Assembly (NCBI RefSeq): GCF_031458095.1
Contig: NZ_JAVDXU010000001.1
Span: 124,001-188,000, forward strand
Direction: 5' to 3'
Length of the DNA stretch: 64,000 bases
Source of the DNA: Pelomonas saccharophila_A
GTDB lineage: Bacteria; Pseudomonadota; Gammaproteobacteria; Burkholderiales; Burkholderiaceae_C
Shown here: piece after piece, positions 43,215 through 51,224 of the stretch
How positions within the stretch are numbered: position 1 is the stretch's first letter
How the letters are laid out: each line of letters starts with the position of its first letter
Notes under the pieces: model-generated
The model's database searches: none
Told to the model about the DNA's origin: nothing
What the model saw: the letters and a program-made list of their open reading frames with translations, nothing else
Program-made: the position numbers and the translations under genes

Positions 43215-44197
43215 TGCGTTGGCCCTGGTCCCATCGCAGCAGCGGCCAGCGCCTGCTGCTGCGCCGCGTTGGCGACCAGCATGCCTTCGTGCTGACCGAT
43301 GGCGCGCCGGGTGATGAGCCGGCACGGCTGCTGCGCTGGGGCCTGCTGGCCGAGGCAAAACCCGTCACCGCGGGCGACGCCATCGCGCTGCTGGACCCCG
43401 CCGACTACCAGATCCTCAAGGTCGACACGCCCAATGTGCCGCCGGAGGAGCTGAAGGCCGCGGCGCGCTGGCAGATCAAGGAGATGGTCGACGTCGATGT
43501 CGGCGAGCTGACGCTGGACGTCATGCACGTCGGTGGCGACGTCGAGCGGGCACAGCGCCAGCTCTTCGTCGTCGCCGCCCGCAACAGCGCCATCAAGGCG
43601 TTGACCGACGGTACCGCCGCCATCAGCGACAACATCACCATCGTCGACGTCTGGGAGACGGCCCTGCGCAATCTGCTGGCGGCCCAGGCCCGCGTCGACG
43701 ACCTGGCCGCGCGCGCCTGCGCCGCCGTCCTCATCGACGAGCGCCATTGCCTGCTCGTCGTCTGCGCCGGCGATGAGCTCTTCTACACCCGCCGCCTCGA
43801 AGGCGATCCGGCCCTGCTGGCGCGCGCGCGCGGCGAGCAGGGGGAGGCGGGCGTAGCCGAGCTGCCACTGGGCTTCGAATACCAGCCCGGCGGCGCCTTC
43901 GACGCCAGCAACGCCCAGGAGTCGCCCCTGGTCGTCGAACTGCAGCGCTCCATCGACGTCTGGGAGCGCAGCTGGCCCGAGCTGCCGCTGGCGCGCCTGT
44001 ATGTCGTCACGGCCGAGCATGGGGCCGAGGTCGCGACGCTGATCCAGCGCGAGCTCGGCCAGCGCACCGTGGCCCTGAATGCGCTGGCCGCCTTCGCGCC
44101 TGATGCGCCGCCCCCCGAGGGCGACCCGGCCCTGGCCCTGGGCGCCTGCCTGCCGCTGCTGGGCGCAGCCCTGCGCACCGAGACCCGAAAGCTGTAG
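43214..44197 (+). CDS. mshI: MshI / PilM-like actin-fold protein
   Basis: 327 residues from the ATG at 43214. Blocks VDTPNVPPEELKAAARWQIKEMVDVDVGELTLDVMHV and FVVAARNSAIKAL match MshI, the PilM-like cytoplasmic component; the C-terminal half is more diverged. It would bind the N-terminus of the PilN-like protein encoded next and link to the ATPase. Longer in-frame sequence upstream is inside mshQ and is not used. Followed by 6 bases, then the PilN-like gene. Confidence 0.85.
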   Translation: MRWPWSHRSSGQRLLLRRVGDQHAFVLTDGAPGDEPARLLRWGLLAEAKPVTAGDAIALLDPADYQILKVDTPNVPPEELKAAARWQIKEMVDVDVGELTLDVMHVGGDVERAQRQLFVVAARNSAIKALTDGTAAISDNITIVDVWETALRNLLAAQARVDDLAARACAAVLIDERHCLLVVCAGDELFYTRRLEGDPALLARARGEQGEAGVAELPLGFEYQPGGAFDASNAQESPLVVELQRSIDVWERSWPELPLARLYVVTAEHGAEVATLIQRELGQRTVALNALAAFAPDAPPPEGDPALALGACLPLLGAALRTETRKL

Positions 44198-44203
44198 ACG
44201 CCG

Positions 44204-44881
44204 ATGGCCCAGCAAATCAACCTGCTCACGCCCATACTGCTGGCACCCAAGCGCTATTTCTCGGCGCTGACGCTGGTACAGGCCACCGGCCTGCTGCTCG
44301 TCGCGGGCCTGGCCGCGGCCTTGTGGCTGCAACAGCGGGATCGCAGCGCCGAGGCCCAGCATCAGGCCCTGCTGGCTCAGTACACCACCGAGCGCCAACA
44401 ACTGGCGGTCGCCCAGGCCGGCCTGCCTGCCCCACTGGACGCCGCCACGGTACAGCAGCAGTTGCTGCCGCTGACGGCCGGCAACGCCGACCTGCGCGCG
44501 CTGCTGAAGGTGCTGGGCGTCGACACGGCCGGCCAGCATCACTCCGACCTGCTGGCCCTGCTGGCCACCACCCTGCCCGAATCGGCCTGGCTCACCGAGC
44601 TGCGCTACACGCCGGGCCGCGTCGAACTCGTCGGCGGCACGCTGGACACGGCCGTGCTGCGCCCCTGGCTGGCCCGCCTGGCCTCCCATCCGCTGCTGGC
44701 TGGCCAGGAGCTGTCGGCCCTGCGCGTCGAGCGCCTGGGCGCGCCCGGCACCCAGGCCGGCGGCGACCCCCTGCTGTCGCGCGGCAGCCCGCTGATGGCC
44801 AGCGGCCTGCCGGTCTGGGCCTTCCGCGTCGTCAGCGCCCCGGCCCAGGCGGCCTCCGCCGCTCCCGGAGTCGCGCGATGA
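44204..44881 (+). CDS. PilN-like MSHA assembly protein
   Basis: 225 residues. The N-terminus MAQQINLLTPILLAP contains the INLL motif by which PilN proteins bind PilM. One membrane helix (about 19-41), then a coiled stretch and a ferredoxin-like periplasmic domain (about 115-215; ESAWLTELRYTPGRVELVGGT is the PilN pattern). In Vibrio the equivalent is part of the mshI/mshJ set. ATG of the next gene overlaps its stop. No symbol is given because naming of this position varies. Confidence 0.8.
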   Translation: MAQQINLLTPILLAPKRYFSALTLVQATGLLLVAGLAAALWLQQRDRSAEAQHQALLAQYTTERQQLAVAQAGLPAPLDAATVQQQLLPLTAGNADLRALLKVLGVDTAGQHHSDLLALLATTLPESAWLTELRYTPGRVELVGGTLDTAVLRPWLARLASHPLLAGQELSALRVERLGAPGTQAGGDPLLSRGSPLMASGLPVWAFRVVSAPAQAASAAPGVAR

Positions 44882-45603
44882 AGGCTCAGACTCCCATCGA
44901 CCTCGCCCTGCTGCGCCGCCGCTTCGCGCCGCTGTTGGCGCGCTGGGAGCGCCAGGCCAAGCGCATCGACGCCCTCAGCCTGCGCGAACGCGCTTTCCTC
45001 TTCCTGTGCGTCGTCGCCGTGCTGGTGCTGCTGTTCGACAGCCTGGTGCTGTCGCCCCTGGCCGCCCGCGCCAAGCTGCGCAGCGACGCCCAGGTCCAGC
45101 AAGCCACCGAGATCAGCAAGCTGCGCGAGCAGTTCATCAGCGCCAGTGGCAGCAGCGCCGCCACGCCGGCCGCGCAATTGCAGCTCCAGCTCGAGGCGGC
45201 GCGCAACGAGCGCCGCCGGCTCGAGGACGAGCTGCGCCGAGTCAGCGCCGTCAGCCCCGCCGAGGGCCTGTCCCAGCTGCTGCAGCGCGTGCTGGCCCAG
45301 CAGCCCGGCCTGGTGCTGGAAAGGCTGACGCTGCTGGACGACAGCCCCGTCAGCCTGTCTTCCTCCGCTGCATCGGCGGCCGCCCCCAGTTACACCCCTC
45401 CCGGCAGCATGCCCGGTATGAGCTGGCAGGGCGTGCAACTGCAGCTGCAGGGCAGCTACCGCGACACCCAGCGCTATCTGCAGGCCCTGGAACGCGAGCT
45501 GCCGACCCTGCGCTGGGGCGAGATGCGCCTGATCAGCGGCAGCTCCTCCAGCGAGGCGCCGCGCCTGATCGTCCAGGTCTATCTATTGAAGGTGCAGCCA
45601 TGA
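44878..45603 (+). CDS. mshJ: MshJ-like (PilO-type) assembly protein
   Basis: 241 residues from the ATG at 44878. Cytoplasmic N-terminus with RWERQAKRIDALSLRERAFLF, a single helix (about 38-60), a coiled coil (about 65-130) and a periplasmic domain including GSYRDTQRYLQALERELPTLRWGEM. The SLRERAFLF motif just before the helix is typical of MshJ. A Ser/Ala-rich insertion lies at 165-190. It pairs with the PilN-like protein as an inner-membrane scaffold. Overlaps mshK by ATGA. Confidence 0.85.
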   Translation: MKAQTPIDLALLRRRFAPLLARWERQAKRIDALSLRERAFLFLCVVAVLVLLFDSLVLSPLAARAKLRSDAQVQQATEISKLREQFISASGSSAATPAAQLQLQLEAARNERRRLEDELRRVSAVSPAEGLSQLLQRVLAQQPGLVLERLTLLDDSPVSLSSSAASAAAPSYTPPGSMPGMSWQGVQLQLQGSYRDTQRYLQALERELPTLRWGEMRLISGSSSSEAPRLIVQVYLLKVQP

Positions 45604-45995
45604 GAGCGGCATTCATCCTCCTGCTGTGCGCCACCGCCCAGGCCGCCGACGAGCCCGGCCGCGACCCGACAGCCTGGCCGCCGGCGCTGCGCAGCGCCAT
45701 GGCCGCGGCTTCGGCCGCATCGGCAGCCTCCGGCGTCGAGGCCGTCACCGACAACGCTATCCGCCAAGTCGTCTTCGCGGGTGGGCGAGCCTATGTCGTG
45801 CAGCGCGGCCGCCGTTACGGCGTCGGCGAGCAGCTCGAGGGCGCCCGCATCGAGCGCATCACCGAACAGGCCGTCTGGCTGCGCGAGGCCGGCCAGCTCA
45901 GGCGCGAGCCGCTGTACGCCGGCGTCGAAAAACGCCAGCCCCAAGAGGCCCCAGCGGCTGCATCGGGCATCAAGAAATCCAAGGAGAAGCCATGA
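45600..45995 (+). CDS. mshK: MshK-like (PilP-type) protein
   Basis: 131 residues. Signal peptide MRAAFILLLCATAQA cut before ADEPG. The mature protein contains DPTAWPPALR and a small beta domain (NAIRQVVFAGGRAYVVQRGRRYGVGEQLEGARIERI, then VWLREAGQLRREPL) like PilP/MshK, which connects the inner-membrane scaffold to the secretin. The tail is Lys-rich (KKSKEKP). The final codons overlap the mshL start. Confidence 0.82.
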   Translation: MRAAFILLLCATAQAADEPGRDPTAWPPALRSAMAAASAASAASGVEAVTDNAIRQVVFAGGRAYVVQRGRRYGVGEQLEGARIERITEQAVWLREAGQLRREPLYAGVEKRQPQEAPAAASGIKKSKEKP

Positions 45996-47809
45996 AGGCC
46001 CCCGTCCAACGACCGCTGCTGGCCGGCGTCGCCGCCGCGCTGCTCGCAGCCGGACTGTCAGGTTGTGCCGACAAGCCTTTGCGCGTGGCCCAGCCCAGCC
46101 AGGCGCTGCGCGAGGAACTGCAGGCTCAGCGCGCCGCCCCGCCGGCTTCGGCCGCCTCGGCCGCGCCTGCACCGGCCGTCGTCGCCACACCCGTGCCCGT
46201 GGCCCCGGCCCTGCCACCCGAGCCGCGCTTTGACCTCATCGTCAACGGCGCGCCGGCCCGCGATGTCTTCCTGTCCCTGGTCAGCGACACACGCTACAGC
46301 ATGATCGTGCACCCCAGCGTGTCGGGCCAGCTCTCGGTCACCCTCAAGGGCGTCACGGTGCGCGAATCGCTGGACGCCATCCGCGACGTCTACGGTTTCG
46401 ACTACTCCATCGACGGCCGCCGCATCACCGTCTTCCCGCCGACGCTGCAGACCCGCGTCTTCACCATCAACGCCCTGGCCCTGCAGCGCAGCGGCCGCAG
46501 CGAAGTGCGCGTCAGCTCGGGCGCCGCACCGGCCGGCAGCTCCAACAACCAGGCCAACAACAACGGCAGCCCGCCTGCCGCGGGCAACGCCGGCGGCAAC
46601 GGCGGCAGCAGCAATACCGTGCTGCAGCAGGAAAGCAGCCAGCTCAGCACCAAGGTCGCCAACGACTTCTGGGGCGAGACGACGACGGCCCTGAAGGCCC
46701 TGGTGGGCAATGGCGAGGGCCGCACCGTCATCATCAGCCCGCAGACCGGCACGGTGGCCGTGCGCGCCATGCCCGACGAGCTGCGCCATGTCGAAGCCTG
46801 GCTGAAGGCGACGCGCATCTCGGTCGAGCGCCAGGTCATGCTGGAGGCCAAGATCGTCGAGGTCGAACTGCGCGAGGGCTACCAGAGCGGCATCGACTGG
46901 TCACGCATCGGCGACCGTGGCGCCATCGGCCAGACCAGCGTCAACCCCTCCATCCCGAGCGGCGTCAGCAGCATCGTCAACCCGCTGGTCAGCAACACGC
47001 GCGGCCTGCCCGTGCTGTCCTCGGGCACCCAGACCCCGTCCTGGCCCGACCTCATCCCCCTGCCCTCGGCTGGCGGCGGCACCCTGGGCCTGGCGCTGGC
47101 GCGCGGCGGCTTCCAGGCGCTGCTGGCCTTCGTCGAGAGCCATGGCGACACACAGATCCTGTCCAGCCCGCGCATCGCGACGCTGAACAACCAGAAGGCC
47201 GTCCTCAAGGTCGGCACCGACGACTACTTCATCACCGGCATCAGCGGCAGCAACAGCGGCACCAACACCGGCAACACCGGCAACAGCAGCACGACCAACC
47301 AGATCCCGACGCTGACGCTGACGCCCTTCTTCAGCGGCATCGCCCTGGACGTCACGCCGCAGATCGACGCGGCCGACATGATCACCCTGCACATCCACCC
47401 CTCGGTCTCCAACGTGACCGAGAAGATCAAGCAGGTCGACCTCGGCTCGGTCGGCAACTTCCGCCTGCCCCTGGCCAGCGCCAGCGTCAACGAGAGCGAC
47501 ACCGTCGTGCGCATCCCCGACGGCCATATCGTCGCCATCGGCGGCCTGATGCAGATGGAGGCCACGCGCCGCGGTTCCGGCGTGCCTGGCGCCGACAGCA
47601 ACCCGCTGACGTCCATGCTGTTCGGCAACCGCGCCAACAACGGCCGCAAGCGCGAGCTCGTCGTCCTCATCAAGCCCAGCATCATCCGCAGCGCCGAGGA
47701 CTGGGAGCAGCACAACCGCCTCGTCAGCGAGTCCCTGGACGACACCGAAGGCCGTTCGCGGCGCGTGATCCGGCTGGACGGCTCGGCGGCGGAATCCAAG
47801 CCCAAGTAA
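45992..47809 (+). CDS. mshL: MSHA outer-membrane secretin MshL
   Basis: 605 residues. A lipoprotein signal peptide with lipobox AGLSGC (Cys at 25) is followed by an Ala/Pro linker, a secretin N-domain (RFDLIVNGAPARDVFLSLVSDTRYSMIVHPSVSGQLSVTLKGVTVRESLDAI), a low-complexity Asn/Gly/Ser loop (about 180-205), and the secretin core (ERQVMLEAKIVEVELREGYQSGIDW; SSPRIATLNNQKAVLKVGTDDYF; VVRIPDGHIVAIGGLM). It forms the outer-membrane ring through which the pilus passes. A strong AAGGAG precedes the ATG. It is the last gene of the cluster; mshM and mshN do not follow. Confidence 0.93.
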   Translation: MKAPVQRPLLAGVAAALLAAGLSGCADKPLRVAQPSQALREELQAQRAAPPASAASAAPAPAVVATPVPVAPALPPEPRFDLIVNGAPARDVFLSLVSDTRYSMIVHPSVSGQLSVTLKGVTVRESLDAIRDVYGFDYSIDGRRITVFPPTLQTRVFTINALALQRSGRSEVRVSSGAAPAGSSNNQANNNGSPPAAGNAGGNGGSSNTVLQQESSQLSTKVANDFWGETTTALKALVGNGEGRTVIISPQTGTVAVRAMPDELRHVEAWLKATRISVERQVMLEAKIVEVELREGYQSGIDWSRIGDRGAIGQTSVNPSIPSGVSSIVNPLVSNTRGLPVLSSGTQTPSWPDLIPLPSAGGGTLGLALARGGFQALLAFVESHGDTQILSSPRIATLNNQKAVLKVGTDDYFITGISGSNSGTNTGNTGNSSTTNQIPTLTLTPFFSGIALDVTPQIDAADMITLHIHPSVSNVTEKIKQVDLGSVGNFRLPLASASVNESDTVVRIPDGHIVAIGGLMQMEATRRGSGVPGADSNPLTSMLFGNRANNGRKRELVVLIKPSIIRSAEDWEQHNRLVSESLDDTEGRSRRVIRLDGSAAESKPK

Positions 47810-47811
47810 GC

Positions 47812-47829
47812 CCCCTGGACAACCAGGGG
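47812..47829. terminator. hairpin between mshL and the VOC gene
   Basis: CCCCTGG-ACAA-CCAGGGG, a perfect 7-bp stem, starts 3 bases after the mshL stop and ends 7 bases before the convergent stop at 47837. It can end both transcripts. No T-run is present on either side. Confidence 0.65.
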
Positions 47830-47836
47830 CGGCCGA

Positions 47837-48250
47837 TCACCAGTCGGCTTCCATCGTGCCGCCGAGCAGTTGCATGCTCTGATCGGTATAGCGGTGGACC
47901 TCGAACTTGTTGCCGTCCGGATCCTGCAGCCAGATCTGCCAGGTGAAGTCGCCACCCAGCTTGGCGGGCGTGTAGGCCACACCCTGGGCATCGAGATGGG
48001 CCATCAGGCCCTCCAGGTCGTCGGTCTCCAGGCAGAAGTGGGCGATGCCGTTGTTGACCACGGGGCCGCGCCCCGCCTCCTCGAAGATTTCGAGATAGCA
48101 CTGGTCCGCGACACGCAGATAGCGGCCAAAGTCCCTGCCCTTGCGGGTGAAGTGGAAGACTTCGGTGAAGCCGAGCTTGGCGTAATAGGCCAGCGAGCGC
48201 TGCAGGTCGCTCACATGCAGGCAGACATGGGCAATGCGCTTGAAGTCCAT
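47837..48250 (-). CDS. VOC-family protein (glyoxalase/bleomycin-resistance fold)
   Basis: 137 residues, two beta-alpha-beta-beta-beta modules: RIAHVCLHVSDLQRSLAYYAKLGFTEVF and GIAHFCLETDDLEGLMAHLDAQGVAY, ending LQDPDGNKFEVHRYTDQSMQ. Candidate metal ligands are H8, E54, H71 and E117. The pattern is close to lactoylglutathione lyase-like VOC proteins, but substrate is not evident. It starts 13 bases after the stop of the beta-helix protein gene on the same strand, so both may be one transcript, which would suggest a role in sugar-acid metabolism; that is weak inference. Confidence 0.8.
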   Translation of the reverse strand: MDFKRIAHVCLHVSDLQRSLAYYAKLGFTEVFHFTRKGRDFGRYLRVADQCYLEIFEEAGRGPVVNNGIAHFCLETDDLEGLMAHLDAQGVAYTPAKLGGDFTWQIWLQDPDGNKFEVHRYTDQSMQLLGGTMEADW

Positions 48251-48263
48251 GGCCGGCCCCGGG

Positions 48264-50102
48264 TCAGCGGACCGCGGGCAGCGCACCCGGCAGATGGGTC
48301 GCCTCCCAGCCCAGCAATTTGCGCACGTCGGCAGCCACCGGCAGGGGCTGCACGCCTTCTGGCACGCGCGCCAGCTCGAAGCGGCGCAGCTCGGGGCTGC
48401 TGAACACGGCGCCTTCGTGACCCAGCAGCGCCCGGCCCTTGGCCTCAGCACCGGGCAAGGCCTGGCGCAGGGCGTCGAGGTTGGCGAACGTCGTCTGGCA
48501 GGCTGTACCCGCGACCGGTGCCCAGCTGACCAGCGGCTGGCCGCTGCCGGCACGCAGATAGACATTGCCGTCGGCCCGACTGACCATGGCCTCGGTGACC
48601 TTGCCGCAGGTGACGGGCGCCTGCTCGACGCGCAGCAGTGGTCCCTTGACGCCGGCATCGGCTACCAGCAGATTGCCCTCGAAGACATGGCCGACGCGCT
48701 CGTTCACATCGGGCCCGGTCTGCGGATGCCAGCCGAAGTGGTCGCCCTGGGCGCTGCGCTCGTTGCGGTCGATCAGCACCGGCGAGTTGACGAAGGTGTT
48801 GTGGACGACCTTGGCCCCGGCGCTGTTCAGCACGCGAACGCCTTGCTGGTTGTTGACGAAGACATTGCCGGCCACCGTGATGCCCTTGGAGATCTCGAAG
48901 AACAGCCCGGCCTGGGTGCCCTCCACGTAGTTGTTGATGAACACGCCGTCGACATTGCCGACGTCGTACCAGACGCCGTTGGAATTGGGCTGCTCGACGA
49001 TGAGGTTGTCGCGCACCGTGACACGGTGGGACTGGTTGAAGATCTTCACCGCCGCCGGGTAGTAGCCGGTCAGCTTCTCGACGTTGTTGCGGCGGATCAG
49101 GTTGCGCTCCAGCAGCACGTCGGATGAGCCGATGACGTAGATGCCCTCCGTGCTGGTGTCGCTGATCAGCGAGTTTCGGATGACGAGCTTGTCGCCGCGG
49201 AAATAGCCGGCCACGCGCGAGCAATGACTGATGGTGACGTTCTCCAGCAGCGTGCCGACGACTTCCTTGCCATGCTGGCTTTCGGGCGACGGGCCGACCG
49301 GGTCGTCGGTCGGCTCCTCGGACACCTTGGTGGCCGGCTTCTTGCCCTCGATGTCGATGGCGCGGTAGGCGTATTGCGTGAAGGTCAGGCCGCGCAGCGT
49401 CGGGCCCTTGCGATCCGGGGCCTTGCCATGAACCTCGCGCGAGGGCCGGTGCAAGGCGATGTCATGGGCCGTGATCTCGACGAGGCGGCCGGCCGGATCG
49501 GATCCAATGTAGACAAAGCCCTTGTCGTAGTCGACGTAGAAGGCGCGGGCCGAGACCTCGCCCTCCCAGCCGGCCGACTGCAGGGCCTCGCCATCGATGA
49601 AGACCATGTCGTTGTTGAAGCGGTAGAGCGGCGTCTTCATGCCTTCGCGCTCACGCTGCCACCAGCCCATGGGCTGAGCTGGGAACAGCGTCGCCCACTT
49701 GGTGCGCCAGACGTTGCTGCCCAGGTTTTGCCAGTCGGCCGCCACCTTGGTGCCCTTCAGCACCGGCACCTCATCCAGATAGGGCTGGATGGTGATGCCC
49801 TGATTGAGCTGCAGGCCGCCGGTCCGGTAGGTGCCGCCGCGCATGACGATGGCGTCACCCGTCACCACGCGGGCAATGGCCGCCTCGATGGTCGTCGGCG
49901 CTGTGATCGATGCGCCCACAGCCTCGGCCCTGCCATCGGGTGCGACGAAATAGACATGGGCCGCCTTGGGCACCGCATAGCGCTGCGGCACCGGGCCATA
50001 GGGGCCGCCGGAAGGCTGGGCCGAGGCGGCGCCGCCCAGCATCTGTGCGGCCAGCAGGCCAAGGACGCCGACCCAGCGGCGCAGGGGGAACGAGGGCCTC
50101 AT
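48264..50102 (-). CDS. secreted right-handed parallel beta-helix protein
   Basis: 612 residues. Signal peptide (about 1-28, VLGLLAAQMLGGAASA). After a region with APTTIEAAIARVVTGDAIVMRGGTY, the start of the family, there are many short coils of the pectate-lyase-like beta-helix: LLENVTISHCSRVAGY, LVIRNSLISDTSTEGIYVIGSSDVLLERNLIRRNN, VTVRDNLIVEQPNSNGVWYD, GITVAGNVFVNNQQGVRVLNSAG. Such proteins are often polysaccharide lyases or epimerases (DUF1565-like), but no catalytic site can be named. AGGAGA precedes the ATG. A LacI-type operator lies 21 bases upstream, suggesting sugar-controlled expression. Confidence 0.83.
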   Translation of the reverse strand: MRPSFPLRRWVGVLGLLAAQMLGGAASAQPSGGPYGPVPQRYAVPKAAHVYFVAPDGRAEAVGASITAPTTIEAAIARVVTGDAIVMRGGTYRTGGLQLNQGITIQPYLDEVPVLKGTKVAADWQNLGSNVWRTKWATLFPAQPMGWWQREREGMKTPLYRFNNDMVFIDGEALQSAGWEGEVSARAFYVDYDKGFVYIGSDPAGRLVEITAHDIALHRPSREVHGKAPDRKGPTLRGLTFTQYAYRAIDIEGKKPATKVSEEPTDDPVGPSPESQHGKEVVGTLLENVTISHCSRVAGYFRGDKLVIRNSLISDTSTEGIYVIGSSDVLLERNLIRRNNVEKLTGYYPAAVKIFNQSHRVTVRDNLIVEQPNSNGVWYDVGNVDGVFINNYVEGTQAGLFFEISKGITVAGNVFVNNQQGVRVLNSAGAKVVHNTFVNSPVLIDRNERSAQGDHFGWHPQTGPDVNERVGHVFEGNLLVADAGVKGPLLRVEQAPVTCGKVTEAMVSRADGNVYLRAGSGQPLVSWAPVAGTACQTTFANLDALRQALPGAEAKGRALLGHEGAVFSSPELRRFELARVPEGVQPLPVAADVRKLLGWEATHLPGALPAVR

Positions 50103-50122
50103 GCAGTCTCCTGATACGCGAC

Positions 50123-50134
50123 GGTAGCGCTACC
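50123..50134. promoter_or_regulatory. LacI-family type operator GGTAGCGCTACC
   Basis: A perfect 12-bp palindrome with a central CG, the typical form of LacI/GalR-family operators, 20 bases upstream of the beta-helix gene start. A half-site GCTACC lies at 50153-50158. No LacI-type regulator gene is in the window, so the repressor would act from elsewhere. Confidence 0.6.
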
Positions 50135-50212
50135 AATTCTTGAGGGGCGAACGCTACCACGGCGGCGCTGGCCAAGGAAAGGCATCGCTCAGACCACAAA
50201 TTTGTATTTATC

Positions 50213-50228
50213 ACTACACACCTGTAGT
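50213..50228. promoter_or_regulatory. inverted repeat ACTACA-CACC-TGTAGT upstream of chrB
   Basis: A 6-bp perfect inverted repeat with a 4-base spacer, ending 9 bases before the chrB ATG and embedded in the only A/T-rich stretch of the gap (AAATTTGTATTTATC). It is a likely operator of the chromate operon, probably the ChrB binding site, and would block or overlap the promoter. Confidence 0.5.
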
Positions 50229-50237
50229 CTTCGATAC

Positions 50238-51224
50238 ATGAATTCATTCGAGGAATCCTGGCTGCTGCTGGTGGTCTCCCTGCCCAGCTCCGGCGCCACC
50301 GCCCGCATGCGCGTCTGGCGGGGCCTGAAGGCGCTGGGCTGCGCGGCCCTGCGCGATGGCGCCTACCTGCTGCCCGGCGCCCCCGAACGCGCGCATGCTC
50401 TGCAGGCCCTGGCCGACGATTGCCTGCGCGAAGGCGGCAGCGCCTGGCTGATGGCCGTGCAGCCCCGCTCAGTGGACGACGCAGCCGCCTTCCGTCATCT
50501 CTTCGACCGCCATGCCGACTACGCCGAACAGCGCCAGGCCTGGAAGGCCGCCAACGCCGGCCTCGCCGACCTGGCGCCCGCGGAATTGATCCGGCTGCAA
50601 CGCAAGCTGCAGCGCGAGTTCGACGCGCTGCGCGCCATCGACTTCTTCCCCGGCGAGGCCGCCGTGGAGGCCGAGGCGGCCTGGACCGACTTCGGCAGGC
50701 GCATCGAGGGTCTGCTGTCGGCCGACGAGCCGCAGGAGACCGCGGGCCGCATCCCCAGCCTGCGCATCGCCGACTACCAGGGCCGCAGCTGGGCCACGCG
50801 TCGACGGCTTTGGGTGGACCGTGTCGCCAGCGCCTGGCTGATCCGCCGCTTCATCGATGGCCAGGCCCGCTTCCTGTGGCTGGCGCAGCCCTCGGATTGC
50901 CCTGCCGACGTGCTGGGCTTCGACTTCGACGGCGCCGCCTTCACCCATGTCGGCAATCGCGTGACCTTCGAGACGCTGATGGCCAGCTTCGGCCTGGAGG
51001 GCGATGCCGCGCTCGTGCGCCTGGCAGCCATCGTCCATGCGTTGGACGTCGGTGGCGATCCGGTGCCCGAGGCCCGCGGTTTCGAGGCCGTCATGTCCGG
51101 CGCCCGCGAGCGCCTCAACGACGACGACGCGCTGCTGGCCGAGATGAGCGCGGTGCTGGACTCGCTGTACGCCCACTTCCAGCGCGACACGGCCTCCACA
51201 CACGACAAGAGCAGGACCCGATGA
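50238..51224 (+). CDS. chrB: chromate-sensing regulator ChrB
   Basis: 328 residues. The N-terminal domain (WLLLVVSLPSSGATARMRVWRGLKALGCAALRDGAYLLP) is the ChrB N domain, a winged-helix-like PadR/PaaX relative; the C-terminal domain (SWATRRRLWVDRVASAWLIRRFIDGQARFLWL, DFDGAAFTHVGNRVTFETL) is the ChrB C domain. ChrB proteins sense chromate and control chr operons. The start at 50238 removes 12 in-frame codons that would run through the operator. It overlaps chrA by ATGA. Confidence 0.92.
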   Translation: MNSFEESWLLLVVSLPSSGATARMRVWRGLKALGCAALRDGAYLLPGAPERAHALQALADDCLREGGSAWLMAVQPRSVDDAAAFRHLFDRHADYAEQRQAWKAANAGLADLAPAELIRLQRKLQREFDALRAIDFFPGEAAVEAEAAWTDFGRRIEGLLSADEPQETAGRIPSLRIADYQGRSWATRRRLWVDRVASAWLIRRFIDGQARFLWLAQPSDCPADVLGFDFDGAAFTHVGNRVTFETLMASFGLEGDAALVRLAAIVHALDVGGDPVPEARGFEAVMSGARERLNDDDALLAEMSAVLDSLYAHFQRDTASTHDKSRTR

